DNA from: Xanthobacter agilis
GTDB lineage: Bacteria > Pseudomonadota > Alphaproteobacteria > Rhizobiales > Xanthobacteraceae
Reading direction: 5' to 3'
DNA length: 64,000 nucleotides
Assembly (NCBI RefSeq): GCF_021730435.1
Contig: NZ_JABWGX010000018.1
Coordinates: 7,501 to 71,500, forward strand
Below, in pieces: positions 48,378 through 56,957 of this stretch. The translations under genes and the position numbers were made by a program. The notes under the pieces were generated by a model. That model was not told where the DNA came from. It did no database searches and saw only the letters and a list, made by a program, of their open reading frames with translations. Numbering within the stretch: position 1 is the first letter of the stretch; each line of letters starts with the position of its first letter.

Positions 48378-50594
48378 TCAGTTGCCCCGGCGACGCACGT
48401 AGGACGCGCGCATCAGCAGCAGGAAGAACAGCGCCGCCGCCCCCACGCCCAGGGGAAGACCCCATTCGGCGGAGTTCTGCCACAGACGCTGCAGGGTGGC
48501 GACCGGACCTTCGGTCTCGGTCACGCGGATCGTACCGGCCTCGGCGCCCGAGGCGGACAATTCGATCAGGGTGCCGTCCACGCCGACGAGGGCCACGTCG
48601 CCACGGGCGAGGCGCACCGGCTTCTGCGGCGTCACCGGCGTCGGGCCGATGGACTGCCACAGGATGCCGCGGCTGCCCTCGGCCCGCACCGCCTGCACCA
48701 GCGCCACGTTCTTGAGGCCGGTGATGTCGAGGATACGGGCGCTTTCGTTGCCGCCGACGATGACCCGGTCACCTTCCACCTTGGCCTTCAGGTCGGCGCC
48801 CTGGGCGGGCACGTCGAGGGCGAGGAACGAACCGGTGACGTGGAACGGCACGCCGGTGGGGTTCACCTCCAAGGTACTGCTGGAGCCGGCCGGAACGCCG
48901 GCCGCCGCCGCCGCGCGCACCACCCGCACCACGCTCGAACGGGCCGTGGCGAGATAGCTGTCGGGCACCACCACGCGGCCACCGCCGGACATGGCGGAGA
49001 TCACGCCCAGGAAGTCCGCGCCAGACACCGAACCACCCAGCTCCAGGTTGGACGAAGGCAGCACCTGCACCGGAAAGGCCTGGGGCGTCTCGCGACAGCG
49101 GTCGCTGACCGGCTGGCGCTGGAAGCTCACGCGCAGCACGTTGCGGGCACCGAGGGCATAGACCGGGATCGCCGCCGACAAATGCTCCGGCTGGCCGTCG
49201 GCGTCGAGACGCTTGGCCGCGAGCAGCACATCGTTGAGGAACACGGCCACCACCGGCTCGGTGGTGGCAGCCCCGGGGGCCGCCGCCACGTCGAGATTCA
49301 ACCGACTCGGCAGCGACGCTCCGGCGGTCGCCGCCGCGAGGTCGAAGTTCACGGCCCAGTCGCCACGGGCGAGCACGTCGAGATTGCCGGCCGCGTTGCC
49401 GAAGGTGGACAGCGGGATGGTGTCACGCACCATCGGCTGGGAATCCACCGACCGCACGATCACGTTGCCGGCCGAGATGGAGCCGCGCCAGAAGCTGTCG
49501 AACAGCTGCGCCGCCTTGGCGCCGGCGCCCGGCCCCACCGCGATCACCGGCCGGCCGGCGAGGGTCTGCAGGCTCAGCTCGTCGACGGCCACCACCGCGC
49601 CGCCAAGGCTCGCGGCCTTGCTGCGCCACTCGTTGAACAGGGCCGCATTGGGTCCGCCGAGCCGGGCCGAAAGCGCCTCCAGGGCGCTGCGCACCTGGCT
49701 GAGGAGCGTCGGATCGGCCACGATCATGTCCGCGCCCACCGGCGATGACGGCAGCAGCAGCAGCGCGCCCACCTCGGCCAGGTCGCGGATGCGATAGGTG
49801 TTGGCGCCGACAAAATTGGAGAAGGGCGCGACCACCCGAAGGGACGCCGGCACATCCAGCCCGGACACGTCCACCTCGTCGCCCACGTTGGGCAGGGTCT
49901 TCACCGTGATGCGCTTGCCGGCGGTCTCCACCGCGAGGCCGAGCCGCCAGGCGGTGTCGAAGCTCTCCTTGGCAAGGGGGCCGCCCGCCACCAGCACCGA
50001 GCCGGTGCCCGGCATGGCGCTCCAGGCGGTGGACAGGTCGCGCACATGGCTCGCGTCATAGGAATAGATGAAGCGGCTCGAGGGCATCAGCTTCAGCACA
50101 TTGCCGATGGCCCGCTCGTCGGCGCACAGATCCTCGCTGATGACCGACGACCAGGCGACGCCGAAGCGCAGAAAGCCGGTCGGCCGCGGCGCGCCGGACA
50201 CGTCGATGGTGCTGTTGAGCGCGCCCTTGTCCCCCTCCAGGCGGCGCGACATGATGGGATTGCCGTCCACCGAAACGACCATGGTGGTACGACCCCCGTC
50301 GCCACGCAGGTAATCGGTATTGACCACAAGTTGCGGATTGGAGAGCGGAACGCCCGCCGGCACCGGGATATAGAGATCTCGCCGCGCATCCATGCCCTGG
50401 AACACCACCGGCGCGTCCACGCCAAGGTCCCTCAGGGTCACCTCACGGGTGATAAGGCGGTCCTGGATACGCTCCTGGAGCGCCGAGGCTAATGGATCCG
50501 CGGATTGTGCAAATACCGGCATACCGAGCAAGGTCAAGGCGACCAAGCCGGCTGGGATTGCGCAAGCCGCGCGACGTGCAGGATGAGGTGTCAT
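48378..50594 (-). CDS. BcsB-like periplasmic polysaccharide-export protein
   Basis: The 738-residue protein has an N-terminal signal peptide (about 1-29, ending VFAQS) and a C-terminal TM helix (LGVGAAALFFLLLMRA) with a basic tail. The body follows the BcsB pattern: RDLYIPVPAGVPLSNPQLVVNTDYL, VSVDGNPIMSRRL, GFLRFGVAW and later FFNDVLL-like and LRVSFQRQP segments typical of the BcsB carbohydrate-binding/flavodoxin-like repeats. In cellulose synthesis BcsB guides the glycan through the periplasm beside BcsA; here no BcsA is present and the downstream gene encodes the NfrB-like GT. The start overlaps the wecB stop by four bases. Confidence 0.85.
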   Translation of the reverse strand: MTPHPARRAACAIPAGLVALTLLGMPVFAQSADPLASALQERIQDRLITREVTLRDLGVDAPVVFQGMDARRDLYIPVPAGVPLSNPQLVVNTDYLRGDGGRTTMVVSVDGNPIMSRRLEGDKGALNSTIDVSGAPRPTGFLRFGVAWSSVISEDLCADERAIGNVLKLMPSSRFIYSYDASHVRDLSTAWSAMPGTGSVLVAGGPLAKESFDTAWRLGLAVETAGKRITVKTLPNVGDEVDVSGLDVPASLRVVAPFSNFVGANTYRIRDLAEVGALLLLPSSPVGADMIVADPTLLSQVRSALEALSARLGGPNAALFNEWRSKAASLGGAVVAVDELSLQTLAGRPVIAVGPGAGAKAAQLFDSFWRGSISAGNVIVRSVDSQPMVRDTIPLSTFGNAAGNLDVLARGDWAVNFDLAAATAGASLPSRLNLDVAAAPGAATTEPVVAVFLNDVLLAAKRLDADGQPEHLSAAIPVYALGARNVLRVSFQRQPVSDRCRETPQAFPVQVLPSSNLELGGSVSGADFLGVISAMSGGGRVVVPDSYLATARSSVVRVVRAAAAAGVPAGSSSTLEVNPTGVPFHVTGSFLALDVPAQGADLKAKVEGDRVIVGGNESARILDITGLKNVALVQAVRAEGSRGILWQSIGPTPVTPQKPVRLARGDVALVGVDGTLIELSASGAEAGTIRVTETEGPVATLQRLWQNSAEWGLPLGVGAAALFFLLLMRASYVRRRGN

Positions 50595-51835
50595 GTCATT
50601 CTCTCACGATGGCGGTTGGGTGCATGCGCGGCCCCCGCGAGGGAGCGTTGCAGCGGTGACGAAATCTCGGGCGCGAAAGCCGTGACCGGTCGCCCGCAGA
50701 TGCGGTCCACGATGCGGCGGCAGGCCATGCCGTCGCCGTAGGGATTGATGCGGTTGGCAAACCGCGCATAGGCGGCGGTGTCGTCCAGCAGTGTGGCGAC
50801 CGCCCCCACGATGGCCTCGCGGCGCGTGCCCACGAGTTGCACGGTGCCGGCGTCCACCGCCTCCGGCCGCTCGGTGACGTCTCGCATCACCAGCACCGGC
50901 TTGCCGAGGGCGGGCGCCTCTTCCTGCACGCCCCCGGAATCGGTGAGCACCAGATGGGCGCGCTGCATCAGGCGCTGAAACGGCAGGTAGTCCAGGGGCG
51001 CCACCAGATGCACGTTGGCACGGCCCGTCAGGGCCTCATGCACCGGACCGCGCACATTGGGGTTGAGGTGGACCGGATAGACGATCTCCACGTCCGCCCG
51101 CTGCGACAGGTCGGCGAGCGCCCGGCAGATATTCTCGAACCCGGCGCCGAAATTCTCCCGCCGGTGGCCGGTGACGAGAATGATGCGCTTACGCGGATCG
51201 AGGCCGGCAAACGGCCGGTCCAGCTCGGCGGCGAGCACCGGGTCGGCGGCAATGCGGGCCTGGGTGACCTGAAGCGCATCGATCACCGTATTGCCGGTAA
51301 CCAGGATTTCCCCCTCGAGCTGCTCGCTTTCCAGGTTCGCGCGCGAGCGGGCGGTGGGCGCGAACAGAAGATCGCTGACCACATCCACCACCCGGCGGTT
51401 CATCTCCTCGGGGAACGGCTGGTCCAGATGGTAGGTGCGCAGGCCCGCCTCCACATGCCCCACCGGAATGCGCCGGTGAAAGGCGGCCAGCGCCGCGGCC
51501 ATGGCGGTGGTGGTATCGCCATGCACCAGCACCCGGTCGGGACACACCTCCGCCAGCACCGGATCGAGGGCGGCGAGGGCGGCGGAGGCCAGGGCGTTCA
51601 GCCCCTGGTTCTGCGCCATCAGGCGCAGGTCGAAATCGGGACGGATGTCGAACAGGCGCAGCACCTGGTCCAGCATTTCCCGATGCTGGCCGGTGACGCA
51701 GACGAGCGAACTCAGCCCCGGCTCGGCCGCCAGGGCCCGCACCAGAGGCGCCATCTTGATCGCTTCGGGCCGTGTGCCGAAGATGGACAGAATTCTCACA
51801 GGATCCGCCACACTGATTCGAGGAGACCTTGCCAC
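50591..51835 (-). CDS. wecB: UDP-N-acetylglucosamine 2-epimerase (non-hydrolysing)
   Basis: WecB converts UDP-GlcNAc to UDP-ManNAc. The 414-residue product carries the family motifs: FGTRPEAIKMAPL, TGQHREMLDQVL, VHGDTTTAMAAALAAF, VGHVEAGLRTY, PFPEEMNRRVVD, TGHRRENFG, NPNVRGPV and TDSGGVQEEAPALGKPVLVMRDVTERPEA, which hold the substrate and allosteric sites. The GTG at 51835 is taken as start; a second GTG at 51811 is possible. The C-terminal 30 residues (after the RIVDRI block) are variable and basic. Placed first in an operon with the NfrB-type GT, it suggests UDP-ManNAc is the substrate; E. coli nfr-dependent glycan also needs WecB. Confidence 0.92.
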   Translation of the reverse strand: MARSPRISVADPVRILSIFGTRPEAIKMAPLVRALAAEPGLSSLVCVTGQHREMLDQVLRLFDIRPDFDLRLMAQNQGLNALASAALAALDPVLAEVCPDRVLVHGDTTTAMAAALAAFHRRIPVGHVEAGLRTYHLDQPFPEEMNRRVVDVVSDLLFAPTARSRANLESEQLEGEILVTGNTVIDALQVTQARIAADPVLAAELDRPFAGLDPRKRIILVTGHRRENFGAGFENICRALADLSQRADVEIVYPVHLNPNVRGPVHEALTGRANVHLVAPLDYLPFQRLMQRAHLVLTDSGGVQEEAPALGKPVLVMRDVTERPEAVDAGTVQLVGTRREAIVGAVATLLDDTAAYARFANRINPYGDGMACRRIVDRICGRPVTAFAPEISSPLQRSLAGAAHAPNRHRERMT

Positions 51836-52130
51836 TGCCCTAGGGTGTCAAGGTCTGGAAACCCATCTTCTTGTGTGTCGCCAAATTCCCGGCGGCGCAA
51901 GGGAAGGCTGAATCTATGACTAATTTTTTGCTATAAAATGATACCATTTCCCTTAAGGCACATCAGGGTCGCACGACAGGTGCTCTCGAAACCTTAAGGC
52001 GCGAGCACCTGCCACCCCAACGGCATATTAAGGTTTCTCAGGGGTTTACCGCCTGCCGGCAACGGCCACTCCAGGGCCGGGATAGTCGCGGGAGCAGGCT
52101 GCCCGCCGTCTTTCACAATCTAAGGACGCA
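51836..52130 (-). promoter_or_regulatory. AT-rich leader of the wecB operon with inverted repeat and TTAAGG boxes
   Basis: This 295-bp gap is AT-rich at about 51915-51960 and must hold the promoter of the polysaccharide operon. Notable elements are three TTAAGG hexamers (51954, 51994, 52029) spaced 40 and 35 nt, and an inverted repeat CAGGTGCTC (51977-51985) / GAGCACCTG (52003-52011). I cannot name the regulator. Confidence 0.5.
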
Positions 52131-52961
52131 TCATCCGCGCGGGACCACGGTGGCTGCCGCGGGCGCCTGCAACCGGGTGTGGTCCGCCCCGATGGCGGCC
52201 TTCACCAAAGCCTGTGCATCGGCGCCGCCCCAGGCCGCAGGCCCTGCCAGGAAGCCGAGTTCGCAGCCCTCGCCGTCCACCAGCAAGGTGGTGGGCAGGC
52301 CGAAGCCGCGCCCCACGGCGCGCAACGCCTGGAAGCTCTGGCCCTTCGGATCGGCAAACGGACGCAGGTGCGACACGCCGATGTCCCGCAGAAAGGCGCG
52401 GGGCTTGTCCAGGTCCCGCGTGTCGAGATTGATGGTCACCACCTCGAAGCCCGGACCGCCGAGGGCCGCTTCCAGATGATCGAGCTCCGGCATTTCCTTG
52501 CGGCAGGGCACGCACCATGTGGCCCACAAATTCACCAGGAGCACCCGCCCCCTGAAATCGGCAAGGCGCACCGGAGTGCCGTCGTCGGCCAGAAATTCGA
52601 GATTCGGCAGCGCCTTCGGGGTTGTTGTGAGCTTCAGGGCGGCGAGATCCCCCTTGGCGAACGGTTCCAGCGCCCGCGCCCGGGCGGGGGCGGCGGCGCA
52701 AGCCCCTTCGCCGGAAACAGGAGCGGACTGGGGGGATTGCGCCGTTTCCTGCGGTGGCACATTGCCCGGAAGGCGGTTCATCCCGTATAGGGCGAGCGCG
52801 CCCACCGTCGCGCCGAGCACCACGCCCAGGGCGACCTGGGCAATGGTGGGGTTCAAAGACACGCGCCGCGCGCCGCCACCCTGGCCGTCCCGTGGGCCAT
52901 CCCCGTCCGTCGTCCGACGTTCGGGATCGGTCTTGGGGCGCGCCTGTTCGGAATTGGTCAT
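52131..52961 (-). CDS. tlpA: TlpA family thiol:disulfide oxidoreductase
   Basis: The 276-residue protein is anchored in the inner membrane by one TM helix (about 40-62: [21 protein letters not shown]) with a periplasmic thioredoxin domain. The active site is WCVPC in [17 protein letters not shown], and the domain ends with [25 protein letters not shown]. TlpA in rhizobia supports cytochrome oxidase copper delivery and other disulfide tasks. Its ATG at 52961 lies 15 bp from the argH start, so the two genes are divergent with almost no spacer; promoters must overlap the coding parts. The tlpA-argH neighbourhood is common in Rhizobiales. The N-terminal cytoplasmic segment is basic and low complexity. 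Confidence 0.88.
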   Translation of the reverse strand: MTNSEQARPKTDPERRTTDGDGPRDGQGGGARRVSLNPTIAQVALGVVLGATVGALALYGMNRLPGNVPPQETAQSPQSAPVSGEGACAAAPARARALEPFAKGDLAALKLTTTPKALPNLEFLADDGTPVRLADFRGRVLLVNLWATWCVPCRKEMPELDHLEAALGGPGFEVVTINLDTRDLDKPRAFLRDIGVSHLRPFADPKGQSFQALRAVGRGFGLPTTLLVDGEGCELGFLAGPAAWGGADAQALVKAAIGADHTRLQAPAAATVVPRG

Positions 52962-52976
52962 CACCGGAGGTCCGTC

Positions 52977-54362
52977 ATGAGCAACAAGATGTGGGGCGGG
53001 CGCTTTACCTCTGCTCCCGACGCCATCATGGAGGAAATCAACACCTCCATCGGCTTCGATCAGCGTCTTTACGCGCAGGACATTGCCGGCTCCAAGGCCC
53101 ATGCGGCCATGCTGGCCGCCCAGGGGATTATCGCCGGCGAAGATGCGCAGAAGATCCAGGAGGGTCTAGACACGATCCTGTCAGAGATCGAGGCCGGCAC
53201 CTTCACCTTCCGCCGCGAGCTCGAAGACATCCACATGAACGTGGAATCCCGCCTCGCCGAGCTCATCGGCGCGTCCGCCGGGCGCCTGCACACCGCCCGC
53301 TCGCGCAACGACCAGGTGGCCACCGACTTCCGCCTCTATATGCGCGACACCATCGACGCCCTCGACGCCCAGCTCGCCGACCTGCAGAAGGCGCTCGCCG
53401 AAAAGGCAATCGCCCATGCCGACACGGTGATGCCCGGCTTTACCCATTTGCAGACCGCCCAGCCCGTCACCTTCGGCCACCACCTCATGGCCTATGTGGA
53501 GATGACCGCCCGCGACCGCTCTCGCTTCAAGGACGCCCGCGCCCGCCTCAACGAGTGCCCGCTGGGTTCGGCGGCGCTCGCCGGCACCTCCTTCCCCATC
53601 AATCGCGAAGCCACCGCCGCCGCCTTGGGCTTTGCCCGGCCGACCGCCAATTCGCTCGACGCCGTCTCCGACCGCGACTTCGTGATGGAGACCCTCGCTT
53701 CCGCCTCCATCTGCGCGGTCCACCTGTCGCGCTTCGCCGAAGAGGTGGTGATCTGGACCTCGCCGTCGTTCGCGCTGGTGAAGCTGTCCGACGCCTTCAC
53801 CACCGGCTCCTCCATCATGCCCCAGAAGCGCAATCCGGATGCGGCCGAATTGGTGCGCGCCAAGGCCGGTCGCATCATCGGCGCCCTCACCGGCATTCTG
53901 GTGGTGATGAAGGGCCTGCCCCTGGCCTATGCCAAGGACATGCAGGAGGACAAGGAAGGCGCCTTCGACGCGCTCTCGGCGCTGTCGCTGGTCATCGCCG
54001 CCAGCGCCGGCATGGTGCGCGACCTCACGCCCGACGCCGGGCGCATGAAGGCCGCCGCCGGCCAAGGCTATTCCACCGCGACCGATCTCGCCGACTGGCT
54101 GGTGCGCGCCCTCAACATCCCGTTCCGCGAGGCGCACCACATCACCGGGCGCATCGTCGGCATCGCCGCCGACAAGGGCATTGCCCTGGATGAGGTGCCG
54201 CTGTCGGAGATGAAGAGCGTGGACCCGCGCATCACCGACGACGTCTATTCGGTGCTGTCGGTGGAATGCTCGGTCACCAGCCGCACCAGCTACGGCGGCA
54301 CCGCCCCCGAGCGGGTGCGCGCCCAGGCGGAGCGCTGGCTGAAGCTCCTCAATGGCGAGTGA
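52977..54362 (+). CDS. argH: argininosuccinate lyase
   Basis: ArgH cleaves argininosuccinate to arginine and fumarate. The 461-residue protein starts [10 protein letters not shown], the usual N-terminus, and has [26 protein letters not shown], the catalytic-His region [15 protein letters not shown], and the fumarase/aspartase-superfamily signature [12 protein letters not shown] near residue 280. GGAGG precedes the ATG. A hairpin terminator follows 82 nt after the stop, with a parS-like palindrome between. The small lipoprotein gene and lysA that often follow argH in related genomes are not here. Confidence 0.97.
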   Translation: MSNKMWGGRFTSAPDAIMEEINTSIGFDQRLYAQDIAGSKAHAAMLAAQGIIAGEDAQKIQEGLDTILSEIEAGTFTFRRELEDIHMNVESRLAELIGASAGRLHTARSRNDQVATDFRLYMRDTIDALDAQLADLQKALAEKAIAHADTVMPGFTHLQTAQPVTFGHHLMAYVEMTARDRSRFKDARARLNECPLGSAALAGTSFPINREATAAALGFARPTANSLDAVSDRDFVMETLASASICAVHLSRFAEEVVIWTSPSFALVKLSDAFTTGSSIMPQKRNPDAAELVRAKAGRIIGALTGILVVMKGLPLAYAKDMQEDKEGAFDALSALSLVIAASAGMVRDLTPDAGRMKAAAGQGYSTATDLADWLVRALNIPFREAHHITGRIVGIAADKGIALDEVPLSEMKSVDPRITDDVYSVLSVECSVTSRTSYGGTAPERVRAQAERWLKLLNGE

Positions 54363-54371
54363 CGCAGCGAC

Positions 54372-54387
54372 TGTTTCACATGAAACA
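54372..54387. other. parS-like 16-bp palindrome
   Basis: TGTTTCACATGAAACA is a perfect palindrome 10 nt after the argH stop. It differs from the bacterial consensus parS (TGTTTCACGTGAAACA) at one central position. ParB-bound parS sites cluster near the replication origin. A single variant site is suggestive only. Confidence 0.5.
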
Positions 54388-54443
54388 ATCACTGAATCAT
54401 TGAAAGCGGCAGGACTGCCGCGACCAACGATCCATCAAAGACA

Positions 54444-54480
54444 GGGCGGCGAAACCACGGTTTCGCCGCCCTTGTTGTCT
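54444..54480 (+). terminator. rho-independent terminator of argH
   Basis: GGGCGGCGAAACC (54444-54456) pairs with GGTTTCGCCGCCC (54459-54471) around a 2-nt centre (loop effectively larger), followed by TTGTTGTCT. Perfect 13-bp complement with T-rich tail. Confidence 0.85.
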
Positions 54481-54590
54481 GGTGGCATGCCATGCCGCAT
54501 GTGCACGTCCCGCAACCGACACCCGGTCATTGCGCCGGCCAAAGTCGTCACGCACTGGCGGCAAGCCGCCCGAAAACGCGGGAACCAGGG

Positions 54591-55043
54591 CTATTTCTTG
54601 GTTCCATCGGCGTCGAACTGCGACAGGAAGGCGATCAGATCGGCGCGCTCCTGGGCGTTCTTCACACCCGCGAAGGCCATCTTGGTCTTGGGCGCGAGAT
54701 CCTTCGGATTGGTGATCCACGCTTCCAGGTTCGCCGGCTCCCAGGCCTTTCCGGCGGCTGCGCCGACCTTGATCTCATCCGAATAGGGATAGCCCTCGAA
54801 GTGCGCCCAATGGGCACCAACGATGCCGTTCAGCGGCGGCCCGACCTTGGTCTTGGCATTGGGGCCGACCGCATGGCAGGCCATGCACTTCTTGAACACG
54901 ATCTCGCCCTTGGCCGGGTCGCCGGCGGCCACGCCGCTCGCCGCATCCGCCGGCGCCGCCGCGCTCGGTGTCACGGCGTCTTCGGCGGCGACCGCCCCGG
55001 ACAGCGCAAAAAAGGTCAAGGCGCTCGCAAACAGCACTCTCAT
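54591..55043 (-). CDS. exported class I cytochrome c
   Basis: This 150-residue protein has a Sec signal peptide (MRVLFASALTFFALSGAVAAE), an Ala/Pro linker, a single haem-binding motif CMACH (53-57) and the KTKMAF block with the likely axial Met. The pattern (GxxVFKKCMACHAVGPNAKTKVGPPLNGIVG) is that of c2/cytochrome c550-type soluble periplasmic carriers. The ATG at 55043 is preceded by GGAGG. It could carry electrons from a PQQ-linked alcohol dehydrogenase or serve the respiratory chain generally. It is on the same strand as fhcBADC but separated from it by 193 bp with a dispersed repeat, so cotranscription is doubtful. Confidence 0.92.
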   Translation of the reverse strand: MRVLFASALTFFALSGAVAAEDAVTPSAAAPADAASGVAAGDPAKGEIVFKKCMACHAVGPNAKTKVGPPLNGIVGAHWAHFEGYPYSDEIKVGAAAGKAWEPANLEAWITNPKDLAPKTKMAFAGVKNAQERADLIAFLSQFDADGTKK

Positions 55044-55160
55044 CAGGCTTCCTCCCTGGAACACGCGCCGATCCGCCCGCGCCGCAGGTTGATCGGTTCA
55101 CGCGTTCTCTTTTTTGAAATCTTGTTCCAAGTCATGGAGCCGGCTTCCGCCGGCTTACTG

Positions 55161-55219
55161 AGAGCATTGTTCGCAAGTCCGGACGCAGAACCGATCCGCA
55201 CTTGCGCTGGAATTGCTCT
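55161..55219. repeat. dispersed palindromic repeat, copy 4
   Basis: AGAGCATTGTTCGCAAGT pairs imperfectly with ACTTGCGCTGGAATTGCTCT; the ends AGAGCA/TGCTCT match the other copies. It lies between fhcC and the cytochrome c gene. Confidence 0.75.
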
Positions 55220-55236
55220 CGGCGTCTGCCGCAGCC

Positions 55237-56043
55237 TCACTGCAGCAGCAGAATCTCGCCTTCCCCGCCCGCCAGCCGGTTGCCGGCGAGCCGCTGCGCG
55301 CGCCCGGACAGGCCACCGCCGAACAGCGCCGCCAGTTCCGGCACCCGCCGCGCCAGCAGCAGCAGGGCGATGAAGTCGTGACTCCCGGTATCGACGAAGC
55401 CGGGCGCGGGCGTTTCCGGCGCCTGCGCGAGCAGCAAGCTGCCGCGCCGCATGCCACGCCCCGCGTCGGGTCCGATCCGACCGGCCACGGCAATGGTGCC
55501 GGCGACAAGGTCCAGCGCCGCCCCCGCACCGGCATCGCCGGACACCAGAACAAGACCGCCGCGCAGCCGTTCGCCAAGGCCGGGCCCGGCATCACCCGAC
55601 ACCAGCACCAGGCCGCCGCGCATGCCCAGGCGCTCCCCCGGCAAGGCACAGCCAAGGCGTGGGCCGGCATGGCCGGACACCTCGATGCGCCCGCCCAGGA
55701 GACCGGCCGCGAGGCTCTCGCCCGCATCGCCGCGCACCACCAGCCGTCCGCCGGCCATGCGCGCGCCGGCCAGGGCACCCACCGGCCCCTCCACCAGGAT
55801 CTCGCCCTGTTCGAGGGCGGTGCCCACGCCGTCAAGCCGCGGATCACCGCTCACCACCAGGGCCGCGGATGCGACCGCGCTCACCTCGAACACGTCGCCC
55901 AGCGCCACGCGCCGGTTGCCCAGGAACACGGGCTTGCGCGCCACCTCGTCCGGACCAAGCCCGGCGAGGGCGGCCGGCGTGATGCCGGAGAAATCGAGCC
56001 GCGCCTCCAGCGGGGCGGTCAGCTTCAGACGATAGCCGCTCAT
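55237..56043 (-). CDS. fhcC: formyltransferase/hydrolase complex subunit FhcC
   Basis: FhcC is the gamma subunit of the Fhc complex, related to formylmethanofuran dehydrogenase subunit C. It has the glutamate-synthase-type right-handed beta-helix with repeated G-x-hydrophobic-x-V-x-G-D/N-A-G units (GGRLVVRGDAGESLA, GGRIEVSGHAGPRLG, GGLVLVSGDAGPGLG and two more). The 268-residue size is normal. The ATG at 56043 overlaps the fhcD stop. It is the last gene of fhcBADC. Confidence 0.93.
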   Translation of the reverse strand: MSGYRLKLTAPLEARLDFSGITPAALAGLGPDEVARKPVFLGNRRVALGDVFEVSAVASAALVVSGDPRLDGVGTALEQGEILVEGPVGALAGARMAGGRLVVRGDAGESLAAGLLGGRIEVSGHAGPRLGCALPGERLGMRGGLVLVSGDAGPGLGERLRGGLVLVSGDAGAGAALDLVAGTIAVAGRIGPDAGRGMRRGSLLLAQAPETPAPGFVDTGSHDFIALLLLARRVPELAALFGGGLSGRAQRLAGNRLAGGEGEILLLQ

Positions 56044-56957
56044 GCCTTGCCTCCCGCGTTCGCCATCAGCTCGCGGAGCTTGAAATGGAAGGGGCCGAGA
56101 TTGCCGCCGTAATTGCCGGCATCGATGGCCACCACGCCCGCTTCGGCGCCAAGCTCGCACACCGCCGCGATCCCCACCCGCATGCTTTCGGCCACTTCCT
56201 TTTCGCCCAGCCCGTCGATGACGATTTCCATCACGCTGCCCACATCGTCAGGCAGCGCCGAAGGCACCACGCCGCGCAGGGTGGGGCAGTAGGCATCATT
56301 GGTGGAGGCAATCAGCCCCGCATATTTCGACCCGACCTTCGAGCCCGAGCGGACCACCCCGCCGGGGAAGGGCAGCACCGCGCCTTCCACCGTGCCCATG
56401 GCGTCCACCGCCGCCTCGGCGGCGGAAAGGGCCGCCGCCCGGCTGCGGGCCAGGATGAGGAAATTGCCTCCGCCCACCGCCGAGGTGACGGAGCCCGAAA
56501 TCTCGTCACAGACGAACTCGCCCTCCATCACGGGGATGCGCCAGATGCGATCCTCCCCGATCTTCTTCGACATCTGATGGCCATCCGCGAAATAGCGCAG
56601 CGCCCGGCCGAGCGGGATCGCCGGCCCGCCCTTCACCCCCGCATAACAGGCCGAGGTGGGCGAGGTGAGCACGCATTGCCCGACCCGCAGCGGCACCACC
56701 TTCTTCAGGTCCTTCAAGGACATGGCGAAGATGAGCACGGCTACGCCCGGACGCCCGTCCGGGGTTTCGCTCGCCGGCAGCTCGCGCTCGATCGCGGCCT
56801 CGCAGCCGCAGCCGATGACCGAGGTGGCAAAGCCGGTCATGGTCGCCGCGGCGGTCCGCGCCCAGCGCGGCGTATCGGCGGTGATGACAAGGCGGGTGCC
56901 CGCCATGGGAAAGGCTTCCGCGAAGCTCTCGCGGATCTCGACGCCATTGATGATCAT
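56040..56957 (-). CDS. fhcD: formylmethanofuran:H4MPT formyltransferase FhcD
   Basis: FhcD transfers the formyl group between tetrahydromethanopterin and the methanofuran analogue in the C1 oxidation pathway of methylotrophs. The 305-residue protein keeps the Ftr pattern: MIINGVEIRESFAEAFPMAGTRLVITADTPRWA (here the first conserved block), IGCGCEAAIE, TSACYAGVKGG, RIPVMEGEFVCDE and NDAYCPTLRG. It overlaps fhcA and fhcC by four bases each, giving tight translational coupling. Confidence 0.95.
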   Translation of the reverse strand: MIINGVEIRESFAEAFPMAGTRLVITADTPRWARTAAATMTGFATSVIGCGCEAAIERELPASETPDGRPGVAVLIFAMSLKDLKKVVPLRVGQCVLTSPTSACYAGVKGGPAIPLGRALRYFADGHQMSKKIGEDRIWRIPVMEGEFVCDEISGSVTSAVGGGNFLILARSRAAALSAAEAAVDAMGTVEGAVLPFPGGVVRSGSKVGSKYAGLIASTNDAYCPTLRGVVPSALPDDVGSVMEIVIDGLGEKEVAESMRVGIAAVCELGAEAGVVAIDAGNYGGNLGPFHFKLRELMANAGGKA

